Assembly (NCBI GenBank): GCA_902783345.1
Contig: CACZQI010000024.1
Coordinates: 1 to 25,359, forward strand
From: an uncultured Erysipelotrichaceae bacterium
GTDB taxonomy: Bacteria > Bacillota_I > Bacilli_A > RF39 > UBA660
DNA: 25,359 bases
Direction of reading: 5' to 3'
Part shown: positions 16,372-24,332 of the stretch, piece after piece
How the letters are laid out: each line of letters opens with the position of its first letter
How positions within the stretch are numbered: position 1 is the stretch's first letter
Translations under genes and position numbers: made by a program
Notes under the pieces: model-generated
What the model was told of the DNA's origin: nothing
Database searches by the model: none
Seen by the model: only the letters and a program-made list of their open reading frames with translations

Positions 16372-16977
16372 TTAATGTGATTTCTTTTTAATTAGATAAT
16401 TACCCCAAGTAGCGGTAGGTCTATCTACATTTTTACAAGTACCATTTTCATAATAATCAACTACTTCAGAATTTGGATCAACTTGTTTAAGCATATCTTC
16501 TAATATTGATCTTGTAATGTAATTATAATATTTTCCGTCTTGAATTATTTCTTGATTTCCTATTTTAAAAGATGTATAAATTACTCCATTTTCTTTTAAT
16601 GCTTTAATCATTTTTCTTAAAATGTCAGGCAAGTTTGCTCTTTCTACATGTAAAATTGATGAGCAAGCCCATATACCATCATATTTAGATTCTTCTGATA
16701 ATTCATCAAATTTCATACATTCAACTTTTTGTCCAATATATTTTGTTGCTAGTTCACACAACTTTTCTGAACCATCGATTGCTCTAACTGTATATCCCTT
16801 TTCTAAAAAATATTTACTATCCCTACCAGAGCCACATCCAAAATCTAATATATATGCTTTATCTGGCAACATAACTAAGAAACGATTATAAGCTTCTGTC
16901 ATATCTCCATTCTTAGTTTGCTCACAATATTTTTCAGCATTTTCATTATAATATTTTAAAGTATCATATATTTCCAT
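16372..16977 (-). CDS. Class I SAM-dependent methyltransferase
   Basis: A 201-aa soluble protein with the Rossmann-fold SAM motifs: LDFGCGSGRDS (motif I, about 44-54), VRAIDGSEKLCELA (motif II, acidic D68 to bind the ribose of SAM) and GIWACSSILHV (motif IV region). The layout resembles TehB/UbiE-like small-molecule methyltransferases, but nothing fixes the substrate. A strong SD (AGGAGGG) precedes the ATG. A TATAAT at 17000-16995 (minus) is the likely -10, with no good -35. The gene is divergent from htpG and upstream of murI. Confidence 0.88.
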   Translation of the reverse strand: MEIYDTLKYYNENAEKYCEQTKNGDMTEAYNRFLVMLPDKAYILDFGCGSGRDSKYFLEKGYTVRAIDGSEKLCELATKYIGQKVECMKFDELSEESKYDGIWACSSILHVERANLPDILRKMIKALKENGVIYTSFKIGNQEIIQDGKYYNYITRSILEDMLKQVDPNSEVVDYYENGTCKNVDRPTATWGNYLIKKKSH

Positions 16978-17070
16978 ATAACCCTCCTAAAATCATTATA
17001 CTATAGAAATGGCAATAAATATAATAGTGATTATTATAGTGATAAAAATATACACTCTCTTTTTATAACT

Positions 17071-17097
17071 TTAGCACTTAATATTGACAAGTGCTAA
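17071..17097 (+). promoter_or_regulatory. CIRCE operator (HrcA site) of htpG
   Basis: TTAGCACTT (17071-17079), a 9-nt spacer and AAGTGCTAA (17089-17097): a perfect 9-9-9 inverted repeat that differs from the CIRCE consensus only by C-to-T and its matching G-to-A at the inner ends. As at clpB, the -35 TTGACA lies at the spacer/right-arm boundary. Confidence 0.92.
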
Positions 17098-17112
17098 ATA
17101 TGGTATTAAACT
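17084..17112 (+). promoter_or_regulatory. Sigma-A promoter of htpG
   Basis: TTGACA (17084-17089) is consensus. At 17 nt the -10 would be TAAACT (17107-17112); TATTAA (17104-17109) is the alternative at 14 nt. The -35 placement within the CIRCE matches the clpB promoter exactly. Confidence 0.7.
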
Positions 17113-17133
17113 ATTTATTAGAAAAGAGGACAT

Positions 17134-19014
17134 ATGAAAAAGAAAGAATTTAAATCATCATCAAAAAAACTATTAAACATGATGATAAACTCTATTTATA
17201 CTAATAAAGAAATATTTTTAAGGGAACTTTTATCTAATGCTAGTGATGCTATTGATAAACTTAATTATTTATCTTTAACTGATGGATCTGTTAATATTGA
17301 TAGAGAAAAGTTTGAAATTGATATTATTAGAGATACTGAGCATCGAGTACTTACTATTAAAGATAATGGTATAGGTATGAATGCTGAAGAACTTGAAAAT
17401 AATTTAGGTACAATAGCTGAATCTGATTCTTTAAAATTTAAGGAAGACAATAAAGATGAAAAAACGATGGAAATTATTGGTCAATTTGGAGTCGGATTTT
17501 ATTCAGCTTTTATGGTAGCTAAAAAAATAGAGGTATTATCTCGTAAATACAATAGTGAAGATGCATATCTTTGGGAAAGTGAAGGCGCTGATGGTTATTC
17601 AATAACTAAAGCAAATAAAGAAACTAGTGGTACCGAAATTAGAATTTATCTAAAAGATGATACCGAAGAAGAACACTATCATGATTATTTGGAAGAATAT
17701 ACTATTCGTTCTTTAGTCTCTAAATATAGTGATTATTTAAGATATCCTATTAAAATGGAAGTTGAAAATTCACGTCTTAAAGAAGGCAGTAAAGATGAAT
17801 ATGAAACTGTTAAAGAAGTTATAACGCTTAATTCAATGGTTCCTTTATGGAAAAAAGATAAAAAAGAAATTAAAGAAGAAGAATATGATAATTTTTATAC
17901 TGATAAATTCTATGATTATGAAAAACCTTTAAAAGTAATTCATACTAGTGTTGAGGGAACGGTTAGTTATAAATCATTAATGTTTATTCCTTCACATGCT
18001 CCTTTTGATTATTACTATAAAGACTATAAAAAAGGTTTAGAACTTTATACTAATGGCGTATTAATTATGGAAAAATGTGAAGAATTAATTCCTGATTATT
18101 ATAGTTTTGTTAAAGGAGTAGTTGATTCAGCTGATTTATCTTTAAATATTTCTAGAGAAATGCTTCAAAATGATCGTCATGTTATAACGATTGCTAAAAC
18201 ATTAGAAACTAAAATTCATAATGAATTGTTAGAAATGCTTAAAAATGATTTTGAAAATTATAAAAAGTTTTTTACCGCATTTGGTTCACAAATAAAATAT
18301 GGCGTTTACAATATGTATGGTATGAATAAAGATAAACTTAAAGATTTACTTATTTTCTATTCAGCTAAAAAGGAAGAGTTTATAACATTAGATGAATACG
18401 TTAAAACGCTAGAAAAAAATCAGGAAAATATTTACTATGCCTCAGGTGAAACCATTGATAAAATTAAAATGCTTCCACAAGTTGAACAAGTTCAAAATAA
18501 AGGTTATGACATTTTATATTTAACTGATTATTTAGATGAGTTTGTTATAAATACGCTTGGTGAATTTGATGGTAAAAAGTTTATGAATGTATCTGATAGT
18601 AAATTAGATTTAGATACTAAAGAAGAAAAAGAAGCTTTAAAAAAGAAAAATGAAGATAATAAGGGAATGCTTAACTTTATTAAAGAAGCTTTAAATGATG
18701 AAGTAGTAGATGTAAGACTTACTAATAAACTAACCAATCATCCAGTATGTTTAACAACAGAAGGTGAGATAAGCGTGGAAATGCAAAAAGTAATAAATGC
18801 GATGCCAACTGATGAAAGAGTACAGGCTAAAATGGTTTTAGAGATAAATGAAAACCATAAAATAGTAAATAAATTAAAAGATTTATATCAAAATGATAAA
18901 GAAGAGCTTAAAAAATATGCTAAAATTTTATATTCATCATCAAGATTAATTGAAGGATTAACTGTTGATAATCCTACGGAAATATCTAATATTATATGTG
19001 ATTTATTATCATAA
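17134..19014 (+). CDS. htpG: Molecular chaperone HtpG (Hsp90)
   Basis: A 626-aa Hsp90 family ATPase, the normal length. The GHKL ATP-binding domain (about 1-215) shows E31 and N35 in RELLSNASDAIDKL, DNGIGMN (77-83) and the lid segment GQFGVGFYSAFMVA (116-129). The middle domain has SREMLQNDR-type residues (about 344-352), including the arginine that contacts ATP, and the C-terminal dimerisation domain ends near 620. The SD AGAGGA is well placed. Control by a perfect CIRCE differs from Bacillus subtilis, where htpG is not in the HrcA regulon. A UUCG-loop terminator begins within the stop codon. Confidence 0.97.
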   Translation: MKKKEFKSSSKKLLNMMINSIYTNKEIFLRELLSNASDAIDKLNYLSLTDGSVNIDREKFEIDIIRDTEHRVLTIKDNGIGMNAEELENNLGTIAESDSLKFKEDNKDEKTMEIIGQFGVGFYSAFMVAKKIEVLSRKYNSEDAYLWESEGADGYSITKANKETSGTEIRIYLKDDTEEEHYHDYLEEYTIRSLVSKYSDYLRYPIKMEVENSRLKEGSKDEYETVKEVITLNSMVPLWKKDKKEIKEEEYDNFYTDKFYDYEKPLKVIHTSVEGTVSYKSLMFIPSHAPFDYYYKDYKKGLELYTNGVLIMEKCEELIPDYYSFVKGVVDSADLSLNISREMLQNDRHVITIAKTLETKIHNELLEMLKNDFENYKKFFTAFGSQIKYGVYNMYGMNKDKLKDLLIFYSAKKEEFITLDEYVKTLEKNQENIYYASGETIDKIKMLPQVEQVQNKGYDILYLTDYLDEFVINTLGEFDGKKFMNVSDSKLDLDTKEEKEALKKKNEDNKGMLNFIKEALNDEVVDVRLTNKLTNHPVCLTTEGEISVEMQKVINAMPTDERVQAKMVLEINENHKIVNKLKDLYQNDKEELKKYAKILYSSSRLIEGLTVDNPTEISNIICDLLS

Positions 19015-19030
19015 GGCTTCGGCCTTTTTT
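19013..19030 (+). terminator. Terminator of htpG
   Basis: AAGGC (19013-19017), TTCG tetraloop, GCCTT (19022-19026), then T to 19030. It overlaps the htpG TAA. Confidence 0.9.
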
Positions 19031-19036
19031 CTTTTT

Positions 19037-19058
19037 AAAAAAAGACCTTGATAGGTCT
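19037..19058 (-). terminator. Terminator of the Cys-rich gene
   Basis: On the minus strand AGACCT (19058-19053) pairs with AGGTCT (19048-19043) around a 4-nt loop and continues into at least six T. It lies 6 nt beyond the stop of the gene ending at 19064. Confidence 0.85.
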
Positions 19059-19063
19059 AATAA

Positions 19064-19441
19064 TTAATTTTGGCAATATCTTTTACCACTTATTTTATCT
19101 AAATTAAATCTAACTGTTTGAAAGCAAGTTTTCTTTTCGCGACAACAACAATCTACCTCATCTTCTAAAACATCTAAAGTACCTTGTAATTCTACAGTTT
19201 CAGTATAATTATTACAGTTATTAATTATTAATAAACTAGCAGGTTCATTATTACCAATAATATTTGCAAGACTACCACATTTACAAATTTTAAAATATAA
19301 AGAAATGCATCCACAGAAACAGTCTGTATCATAATAAACTAATTCTTGATATGGCATATTACAATTGCATATACTTAAAACAGCACGTGATTTATTTTGA
19401 ATTATATTAGAGCAATCTCTAAGTTTCATTTTTTCGTACAT
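19064..19441 (-). CDS. Cysteine-rich protein of unknown function (125 aa)
   Basis: I do not recognise this protein. It has 14 cysteines in 125 residues: C10, C25, C27, C41, C43, C45, C53, C55, C76, C98-C100, C106 and C123. Many lie in CxC or CCC patterns (CNC, CFCGC, CKC, CCC). Between them are beta-prone stretches (ASLLIIN, TVELQGTLDVL). There is no signal peptide or membrane segment, and the Cys spacing fits no zinc-finger or ferredoxin pattern I know. The start is secure, with a full AGGAGG SD. The only promoter-like sequence is TATACT/CATATACTA at about 19465-19455 on the minus strand; CATAnnnTA resembles sigma-E/sigma-K -10 elements, but no matching -35 is seen. A spore-coat-like disulfide-linked protein or a metal-binding protein are both possible; neither is shown. 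Confidence 0.8.
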   Translation of the reverse strand: MYEKMKLRDCSNIIQNKSRAVLSICNCNMPYQELVYYDTDCFCGCISLYFKICKCGSLANIIGNNEPASLLIINNCNNYTETVELQGTLDVLEDEVDCCCREKKTCFQTVRFNLDKISGKRYCQN

Positions 19442-19530
19442 AATTTCCTCCTAATATAGTATATGTTTATATTAATAAATGAACTAATGCATATATCTTA
19501 AATTATTTAATATAATTTATTGGTGATATA

Positions 19531-20061
19531 ATGCTAGAATTTTATGGATTTTTATTTATTTCAATATTAGGAACTATTCTTCATTTTACGTATGAATGGA
19601 GTAATCATAATAAATATCTTTCATTGTTTTCGGCAGTTAATGAAAGTGTTTGGGAACATATGAAACTACTTGTTTTTCCTTCTTTAGTATGGATGCTTAT
19701 TGAAGTTCCTTTTATAGGTAATAATCCTAATTTTTTAACGGCTAAAGCAGTTAGTTTAGTTATTATGGTATCTTTAATTCCTTTTATGTTTTATTTATTT
19801 AAGTATTTATTTAAGAAAAGCATTTTAATTGTTGATATTTTAATCTTTTATATTGCTGTGGGAATAGGACAATATTTATCGTATCTTATTTTGAATATAG
19901 ATAAATTACCAAGTTTTTTAAATTATTTAAGTTTACTTATTATGATATTTTTATATGGTTACTTTTTAATAGCGACATTTCTTCCAGGTAACAGTCCAGT
20001 TTATATAGATCCCATAACTAAGAAAAAAGGAATTAAAGGGCATAGATTATTTAAAAAGTAA
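19531..20061 (+). CDS. DUF6512-like integral membrane protein
   Basis: A 176-aa protein with about five membrane segments (about 4-22, 46-64, 74-92, 97-121 and 131-151) and a basic cytoplasmic-type tail. A conserved-looking N-terminal stretch, HFTYEWSN followed by VNESVWEHMK, matches my memory of the DUF6512 family of Firmicutes; its function is unknown. GGTGAT is the SD, 3 nt from the ATG. A TATAAT at 19511-19516 is the probable -10, with only a poor -35. It is divergent from the Cys-rich gene, with 89 nt between starts. Downstream, 20062-20160 holds no gene I can see. Confidence 0.8.
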   Translation: MLEFYGFLFISILGTILHFTYEWSNHNKYLSLFSAVNESVWEHMKLLVFPSLVWMLIEVPFIGNNPNFLTAKAVSLVIMVSLIPFMFYLFKYLFKKSILIVDILIFYIAVGIGQYLSYLILNIDKLPSFLNYLSLLIMIFLYGYFLIATFLPGNSPVYIDPITKKKGIKGHRLFKK

Positions 20062-20160
20062 GTAAATATGTTTAAAACGGATATATACAAGTTTGCTTGC
20101 TTTCATAAAATTTAAAGTAAAAATGCTAATTGATGCTAAAAATCTTATATAAAAAGAATT

Positions 20161-20184
20161 ATAGGTCTAATAAACCTATTTTTT
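20161..20184 (+). terminator. Terminator upstream of dacB
   Basis: ATAGGT (20161-20166) pairs with ACCTAT (20174-20179) around a 7-nt loop, followed by six T. It ends the DUF6512-like transcript about 100 nt after its stop and only 13 nt before the dacB start. Confidence 0.75.
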
Positions 20185-20197
20185 CATATTATTTACT

Positions 20198-21253
20198 ATG
20201 AAAAAGTTTGTCATATTGCTTTTAATTTTATTAATTCCAATTAAAGTAAATGCTATAAGTGCATCTAGTTATATTGTAATGGATAGTGATAATAATAGAG
20301 TGTTGGAAGGATCTAACATCCATACTAAATCGCTTATTGCATCAATTACAAAAATAATGACTGCTATGGTTGTAATTAATAATGGCTCTTTAGATAAAAC
20401 TGTAACTATAGGTGATGAAGTTTTAAAAAGTTTTGGTAGTGGTATTTATGTAAGCGTAGGAGAAAAAATAAAAAAGGAAGATCTACTTTATGGACTTATG
20501 CTTCGAAGTGGAAATGATGCTGCCTGGGCTCTAGCCGTAGATACTGCTGGCTCTATGGAAGGCTTTGCATTAATGATGAATAATTTAGCTAGTAGTTTAG
20601 GTATGAAAGATACAACATTTTATAATAGCAGTGGTTTAGAAGATAGTAATGGAGAAAATATCTCAACTGTTTATGATATGGCACTACTATCTAGTTATGC
20701 TATTAAAAATGAAAAATATCGTCAAATAGTATCTACTAAAGATATTACTGTAAAAACTGATTTAAAAACTTATGTATGGCACAATAAAAATAGACTCTTA
20801 TCAATGTATAAATATACTATTGGTGGTAAAACAGGTTTTACAGAAAAAGCTAGAAGAACGCTTGTTACCAATGCATCTAAAGATAATGTTAATTTAACTA
20901 TTGTAACTTTTAATGATGGAAATGACTTTAATGATCATAAGGCTTTATATGAAAAATACTTTAATATTTTAAAATCTTATCAAATCCTTTTTAAAGGTAA
21001 AATAGAGACTAAACACCCTAACACTTATATTGAAAATGATTATTTTATGAGTTTAACAAGTGAAGAAGCAAGAAAGGCACAATTAGAGATTAATTATTAT
21101 GATAATAATGCAACTAATATTATTGGTTATGTAAGTGTCAAATTAGATGGTAAAGAGTATTATCGGGAGAATATTTTAGTAAAAAAAGAAAATAAAAAAG
21201 AAAAAATATCTTTTTGGGATAAATTAAAAAGAAAGATTGCTAGTTTATGGTAA
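20198..21253 (+). CDS. dacB: D-alanyl-D-alanine carboxypeptidase (PBP5-type, DacB-like)
   Basis: A secreted low-molecular-weight penicillin-binding protein that removes the terminal D-Ala. The signal peptide (about 1-19, KVNA at the likely cleavage site) leads into the S11 domain with all three active-site motifs: S49-x-x-K52 in IASITKIMTA, SGN (104-106) and KTG (211-213). The C-terminal SFWDKLKRKIASLW is an amphipathic helix like the membrane anchor of PBP5 proteins. Its place immediately before spmA-spmB (7-nt overlap) matches the Bacillus dacB-spmA-spmB sporulation operon, hence the name; DacF is the alternative. No SD precedes the ATG. TATTAT (20187-20192) is spaced so that transcription could start at or near the ATG itself. 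Confidence 0.93.
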   Translation: MKKFVILLLILLIPIKVNAISASSYIVMDSDNNRVLEGSNIHTKSLIASITKIMTAMVVINNGSLDKTVTIGDEVLKSFGSGIYVSVGEKIKKEDLLYGLMLRSGNDAAWALAVDTAGSMEGFALMMNNLASSLGMKDTTFYNSSGLEDSNGENISTVYDMALLSSYAIKNEKYRQIVSTKDITVKTDLKTYVWHNKNRLLSMYKYTIGGKTGFTEKARRTLVTNASKDNVNLTIVTFNDGNDFNDHKALYEKYFNILKSYQILFKGKIETKHPNTYIENDYFMSLTSEEARKAQLEINYYDNNATNIIGYVSVKLDGKEYYRENILVKKENKKEKISFWDKLKRKIASLW

Positions 21254-21831
21254 ATATAGTTTGGGGAGTTTTTATTTTAATTGGAATTTGTTATAGTTTT
21301 TTAACTGGTAATATTGGTGATATTAACTTTGAAATAATTGAAAGTGGAAAGTCAGCCTTAAACTTATTACTTGAAATAATGCCTCTTTTAATTATTTGGA
21401 TGGGGCTTATGAAAATAGCCGAAAAATCAGGCCTTATTAATAAAATCGCACATTTAATGACACCTATTTTATCGCGCCTTTTTCCTAGCATACCTAAAGA
21501 TCATGAATCACTAGGATATATTGCTAGTAATATTGCGATTAATATGGCTGGACTTGGTTCAGCAGCAACGCCTTTTGGATTAAAAGCTATGGATAAATTA
21601 CAAGAACTAAATCCAGATAAAAAGAAAGCAACACCAGCAATGATTACCTTTTTAGTTTTAAATACAAGTGGAGTTACCATAATTCCTACTACTATTATTT
21701 CATTAAGACTTGCTTATGGTAGTGTTAATCCTACTATGGTCATACCAACATGCATATTAGCTACAATGTGTTCTACAATAGGTGGCCTTACAATTGATTA
21801 TTTAATAAGGAGAAAAAATGGGGGAAATTAG
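21247..21831 (+). CDS. spmA: Spore maturation protein A
   Basis: A 194-aa integral membrane protein (family length about 196) with several hydrophobic segments and the nucleoside-recognition/Gate-type core, including GLINKIAHLMTPILSRLFP and NMAGLGSAATPFGLKAMDKL. In Bacillus, SpmA and SpmB are needed with DacB for proper dehydration of the spore core. The ATG overlaps the dacB stop by 7 nt (ATGGTAA), and the end overlaps spmB by 14 nt, so the three genes are translationally linked. Only a weak A/G-rich stretch precedes the start. Confidence 0.94.
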   Translation: MVNIVWGVFILIGICYSFLTGNIGDINFEIIESGKSALNLLLEIMPLLIIWMGLMKIAEKSGLINKIAHLMTPILSRLFPSIPKDHESLGYIASNIAINMAGLGSAATPFGLKAMDKLQELNPDKKKATPAMITFLVLNTSGVTIIPTTIISLRLAYGSVNPTMVIPTCILATMCSTIGGLTIDYLIRRKNGGN

Positions 21832-22342
21832 TTTACTTGCCCTTCCTTTAATTGTCTTATTTATTATTTTTTATGGGTTTCGTAAAAAAATAAATATTTA
21901 TGATGAATTTTTAGATGGGGCTAAAGAAGGAGCCATTACGACTTTTAAAATATTACCTAATTTATTTGCGATGGTATTTGCAGTTAATATTTTAGTTAAA
22001 AGTGGATTTATTAATGATGCTTTTAAATTTTTAAGTGATTTTTTAATTAAATATAATTTGACTAGTGATATTGTGCCAATGTGCTTTTTAAGAAGTATTT
22101 CGGGAAATAGTACACTTGTTATTATGACTCAAATATTTGGTAAGTATGGGCCTGATAGTTTAATGGGATTATTAGCAAGTACTATTCAAGGTAGTTCAGA
22201 TACAACTTTTTATGTAATTGCTTTATATTTTGGTAGTATTGGAGTAACCAAAAGTAGATATGCTCTTCCGGCTGGATTATTTGCGGATTTTTGCGGAATA
22301 ATAGCGTCTTTTATGTTAGTATCTTTATTCTTTGGAATTTAG
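21818..22342 (+). CDS. spmB: Spore maturation protein B
   Basis: A 174-aa partner of SpmA, the usual length (about 178). It is an integral membrane protein of the same Gate-type superfamily with the characteristic FLRSISGNSTLVIMTQIFG and TIQGSSDTTFYVIALYFG segments. The SD AAGGAG lies inside the end of spmA. The rluB promoter overlaps its last codons, so the sporulation transcript may end here or continue. Confidence 0.95.
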   Translation: MGEISLLALPLIVLFIIFYGFRKKINIYDEFLDGAKEGAITTFKILPNLFAMVFAVNILVKSGFINDAFKFLSDFLIKYNLTSDIVPMCFLRSISGNSTLVIMTQIFGKYGPDSLMGLLASTIQGSSDTTFYVIALYFGSIGVTKSRYALPAGLFADFCGIIASFMLVSLFFGI

Positions 22343-22359
22343 AAAAAATGTGTTAAAAT
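22332..22359 (+). promoter_or_regulatory. Promoter of rluB-rlmD
   Basis: TTGGAA (22332-22337) and TAAAAT (22354-22359) are 16 nt apart, and the -10 carries an upstream TGT (extended -10). It overlaps the end of spmB and separates the housekeeping pair from the sporulation operon. Confidence 0.7.
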
Positions 22360-22377
22360 CTTCATAAGAGGTGCATT

Positions 22378-23097
22378 ATGGAAAGATTACAAAAAGTTAT
22401 TGCAGCATCTGGTTTTGCTTCAAGAAGAAAAGCAGAAGAATTAATATTAAATGGTAAAGTTTTTGTTAATGGAGAAAAAATTACATGTTTAGGTGTTAAA
22501 GTAAATGCTAGTGATGATATTGTTATTAATGGCATTCATTTAAATAAAGAAGATAAAGTCTATTATTTATTAAATAAACCAAGAGGAGTAATATCATCTA
22601 GAAGTGATGAGCATCAAAGAAAAACAGTAGTTGATTTAATTGATACGAATAAAAGAATATATCCAATTGGGCGCTTAGATTATGATACAACTGGATTAAT
22701 AATTTTAACTAATGATGGAGAACTTACAAATTTACTATCACATCCATCAAATCATGTACCTAAAAAATATGTTGCTAAATTAAATAAAGTTTTAAAGCCA
22801 GAAGATTTAATGAAACTTAAAAAAGGCGTTCTAGTTGAAGGTGTAATGTGCACTCCTACAAGAGTAAAGGTTAAAAAATCTGATTTAGAAAAAGACTATT
22901 CAATGATTGAAATAACTATTGTTGAAGGTAGAAATCATATTGTTAAAAAATTATTTAATGAATTAGGATACTTAGTTGATAAATTAAGTAGGGTGGAATA
23001 TGCATTTTTAACTACTGATGGTTTAAAAAGTGGAGAATATAGAGAATTATCTATTAAAGAAGTGAAGAAATTATATGAAGAAAAATATCATAATTAA
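22378..23097 (+). CDS. rluB: 23S rRNA pseudouridine synthase (RluB-type)
   Basis: A 239-aa RsuA-family enzyme that isomerises a uridine in 23S rRNA. An S4 RNA-binding domain (about 2-48, with FASRRKAEELI) is followed by the catalytic domain with YYLLNKPRGVISS and the catalytic D101 in GRLDYDTTGLI. A VEGRNHIVKKLF motif near residue 182 supports RluB/RsuA family membership. RsuA or RluE/F specificity cannot be excluded by eye; RluB is the usual Firmicutes member. The SD AGAGGTG is well placed, and the gene overlaps rlmD by 23 nt. Confidence 0.93.
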   Translation: MERLQKVIAASGFASRRKAEELILNGKVFVNGEKITCLGVKVNASDDIVINGIHLNKEDKVYYLLNKPRGVISSRSDEHQRKTVVDLIDTNKRIYPIGRLDYDTTGLIILTNDGELTNLLSHPSNHVPKKYVAKLNKVLKPEDLMKLKKGVLVEGVMCTPTRVKVKKSDLEKDYSMIEITIVEGRNHIVKKLFNELGYLVDKLSRVEYAFLTTDGLKSGEYRELSIKEVKKLYEEKYHN

Positions 23098-24259
23098 AAG
23101 CTTTTCTCATGATGGTAAAGGAATTGGTTATATTGATAACAAAATTATCTTTGTTCCTAAAACTATTGATGGAGAAGTAGTAAATGCAAAGGTTATTAAA
23201 GATAAGAAAAATTATTTAGAAGGTAAATTAGTTAGTGTATTAAAAAAATCTGATAAGCGAACTGAAAATTTATGCCCATATTATGATAAATGCGGCGGAT
23301 GTGCTTATTTACATATTGATAAAAACTATGAAGAAGAAATAAAAACTAATGCTGTTATTGATATATTTAAAAAATATAGTAATTTGGATATTAGTCCTAA
23401 ATTTATAAGTCTAAATGAATATAATTATCGTAATAAAATAGAATTAAAAATTAAAGATAATATCTGGGGATTTTATGATAGTGCCTCTCATGATTTTATA
23501 AGAATAGATAATTGTTTACTTGCTAAAGAGTCAATCAATAATATTATTAAAGATAAGGACTTATTTCATATTAAAAATGGCACTATTACGATTAGAACTA
23601 ATTATAATGATGAAATATTAATTAAAATAGATACTGAAAATAAATATGAAATAGATATAGATAATTTAAAAACTAAACATAAAATAATTGGGATAATTGT
23701 TAATGAAAAAATAATATATGGTACTGATAGTTTTATTGAAAGAATAGGTGGATATTTATTTGAAGTAAATATTAATTCGTTTTTTCAAATTAATTTAGAT
23801 ATTTTAAATGAAGTATTTAAGGTTTTAAAAAACTATAATTTTGGTAATTTAGTAGATTTATATTGCGGAGTAGGAACACTTGGTATAGCATGTAATAAAA
23901 CAGAATTATATGGTATTGAAATAATTAAAGAAGCAGTAAAAGACGCTATAAAAAATGCAAAAATTAATAAACAAAATAACTATTATTTATTAGGCGATTC
24001 ATCTAAAATCAAAGAAATAAATAATAAAATAGATACAGTAATTATTGATCCACCAAGAAGTGGGTTAAATAAAGAAACATTAAATAATATAATAGATATT
24101 AATGCTAGTAAAATAGTTTATATGTCATGTAATCCTTTGACATTAGCAAGAGATATTAACATAATGAAAGATAATTATAAAATAGATGATTTTTATATTT
24201 TAAATATGTTTCCTAAAACTAAACATATTGAGTGTTTATTATTAATGAGTCATAAGTAA
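23075..24259 (+). CDS. rlmD: 23S rRNA (uracil-C5)-methyltransferase, RlmD/RlmCD family
   Basis: A 394-aa SAM-dependent enzyme that makes 5-methyluridine in 23S rRNA. An N-terminal TRAM domain (about 1-55) is followed by the 4Fe-4S ligands C67, C73 and C76 in CPYYDKCGGC, and C147 downstream. The RumA/TrmA core has Q238, LVDLYCGVGTLGIA (SAM, about 259-272), IIDPPRSGL (about 323-331), the nucleophile C352 in MSCNP and E386 in HIECLLLM. Bacillus has a dual U747/U1939 enzyme (RlmCD), so the exact site is open. The start overlaps rluB and has only a weak SD, so coupling is likely. A strong terminator follows. Confidence 0.93.
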   Translation: MKKNIIIKSFSHDGKGIGYIDNKIIFVPKTIDGEVVNAKVIKDKKNYLEGKLVSVLKKSDKRTENLCPYYDKCGGCAYLHIDKNYEEEIKTNAVIDIFKKYSNLDISPKFISLNEYNYRNKIELKIKDNIWGFYDSASHDFIRIDNCLLAKESINNIIKDKDLFHIKNGTITIRTNYNDEILIKIDTENKYEIDIDNLKTKHKIIGIIVNEKIIYGTDSFIERIGGYLFEVNINSFFQINLDILNEVFKVLKNYNFGNLVDLYCGVGTLGIACNKTELYGIEIIKEAVKDAIKNAKINKQNNYYLLGDSSKIKEINNKIDTVIIDPPRSGLNKETLNNIIDINASKIVYMSCNPLTLARDINIMKDNYKIDDFYILNMFPKTKHIECLLLMSHK

Positions 24260-24276
24260 AAACTTGTGGCTTTTTT
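24248..24276 (+). terminator. Terminator of rluB-rlmD
   Basis: AGTCATAAGT (24248-24257) pairs with ACTTGTGGCT (24262-24271) over ten pairs, two of them G-T, with an AAAA loop, then T6. It overlaps the rlmD 3' end. Confidence 0.88.
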
Positions 24277-24278
24277 CA

Positions 24279-24307
24279 TTTACTAAGAGTGCGTTTAATG
24301 ATATACT
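24279..24307 (+). promoter_or_regulatory. Promoter of the prepilin-like gene
   Basis: TTTACT (24279-24284) and TATACT (24302-24307) with a 17-nt spacer, and TGA directly before the -10 (extended -10). The SD AGGTGAT follows before the ATG at 24333. Confidence 0.72.
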
Positions 24308-24332
24308 AAATAATGTAAGAATAGGTGATATT

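Noticed and set aside
16622..16891. 89-codon + strand frame
   Set aside because: It lies wholly inside the methyltransferase on the other strand, with no SD or promoter and composition expected of an antisense frame.
17024..17043. Direct repeat ATAGTGAT with 12-nt period upstream of htpG
   Set aside because: Only two 8-nt copies, low complexity, and no second example near other genes; not enough to call a regulator site.
19051..20173. 13-nt direct repeat ATAGGTCTAATAA at 19051-19063 and 20161-20173 flanking the Cys-rich and DUF6512-like genes
   Set aside because: It could mark an inserted segment, but both copies belong to terminator hairpins, and matches of this length are expected many times by chance in 25 kb of such AT-rich DNA.
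24286..24296. GAGTGCGTTTA resembling a CIRCE right arm upstream of the prepilin-like gene
   Set aside because: Only GAGTGC matches and no TTAGCACTC arm is present at 9-nt spacing.
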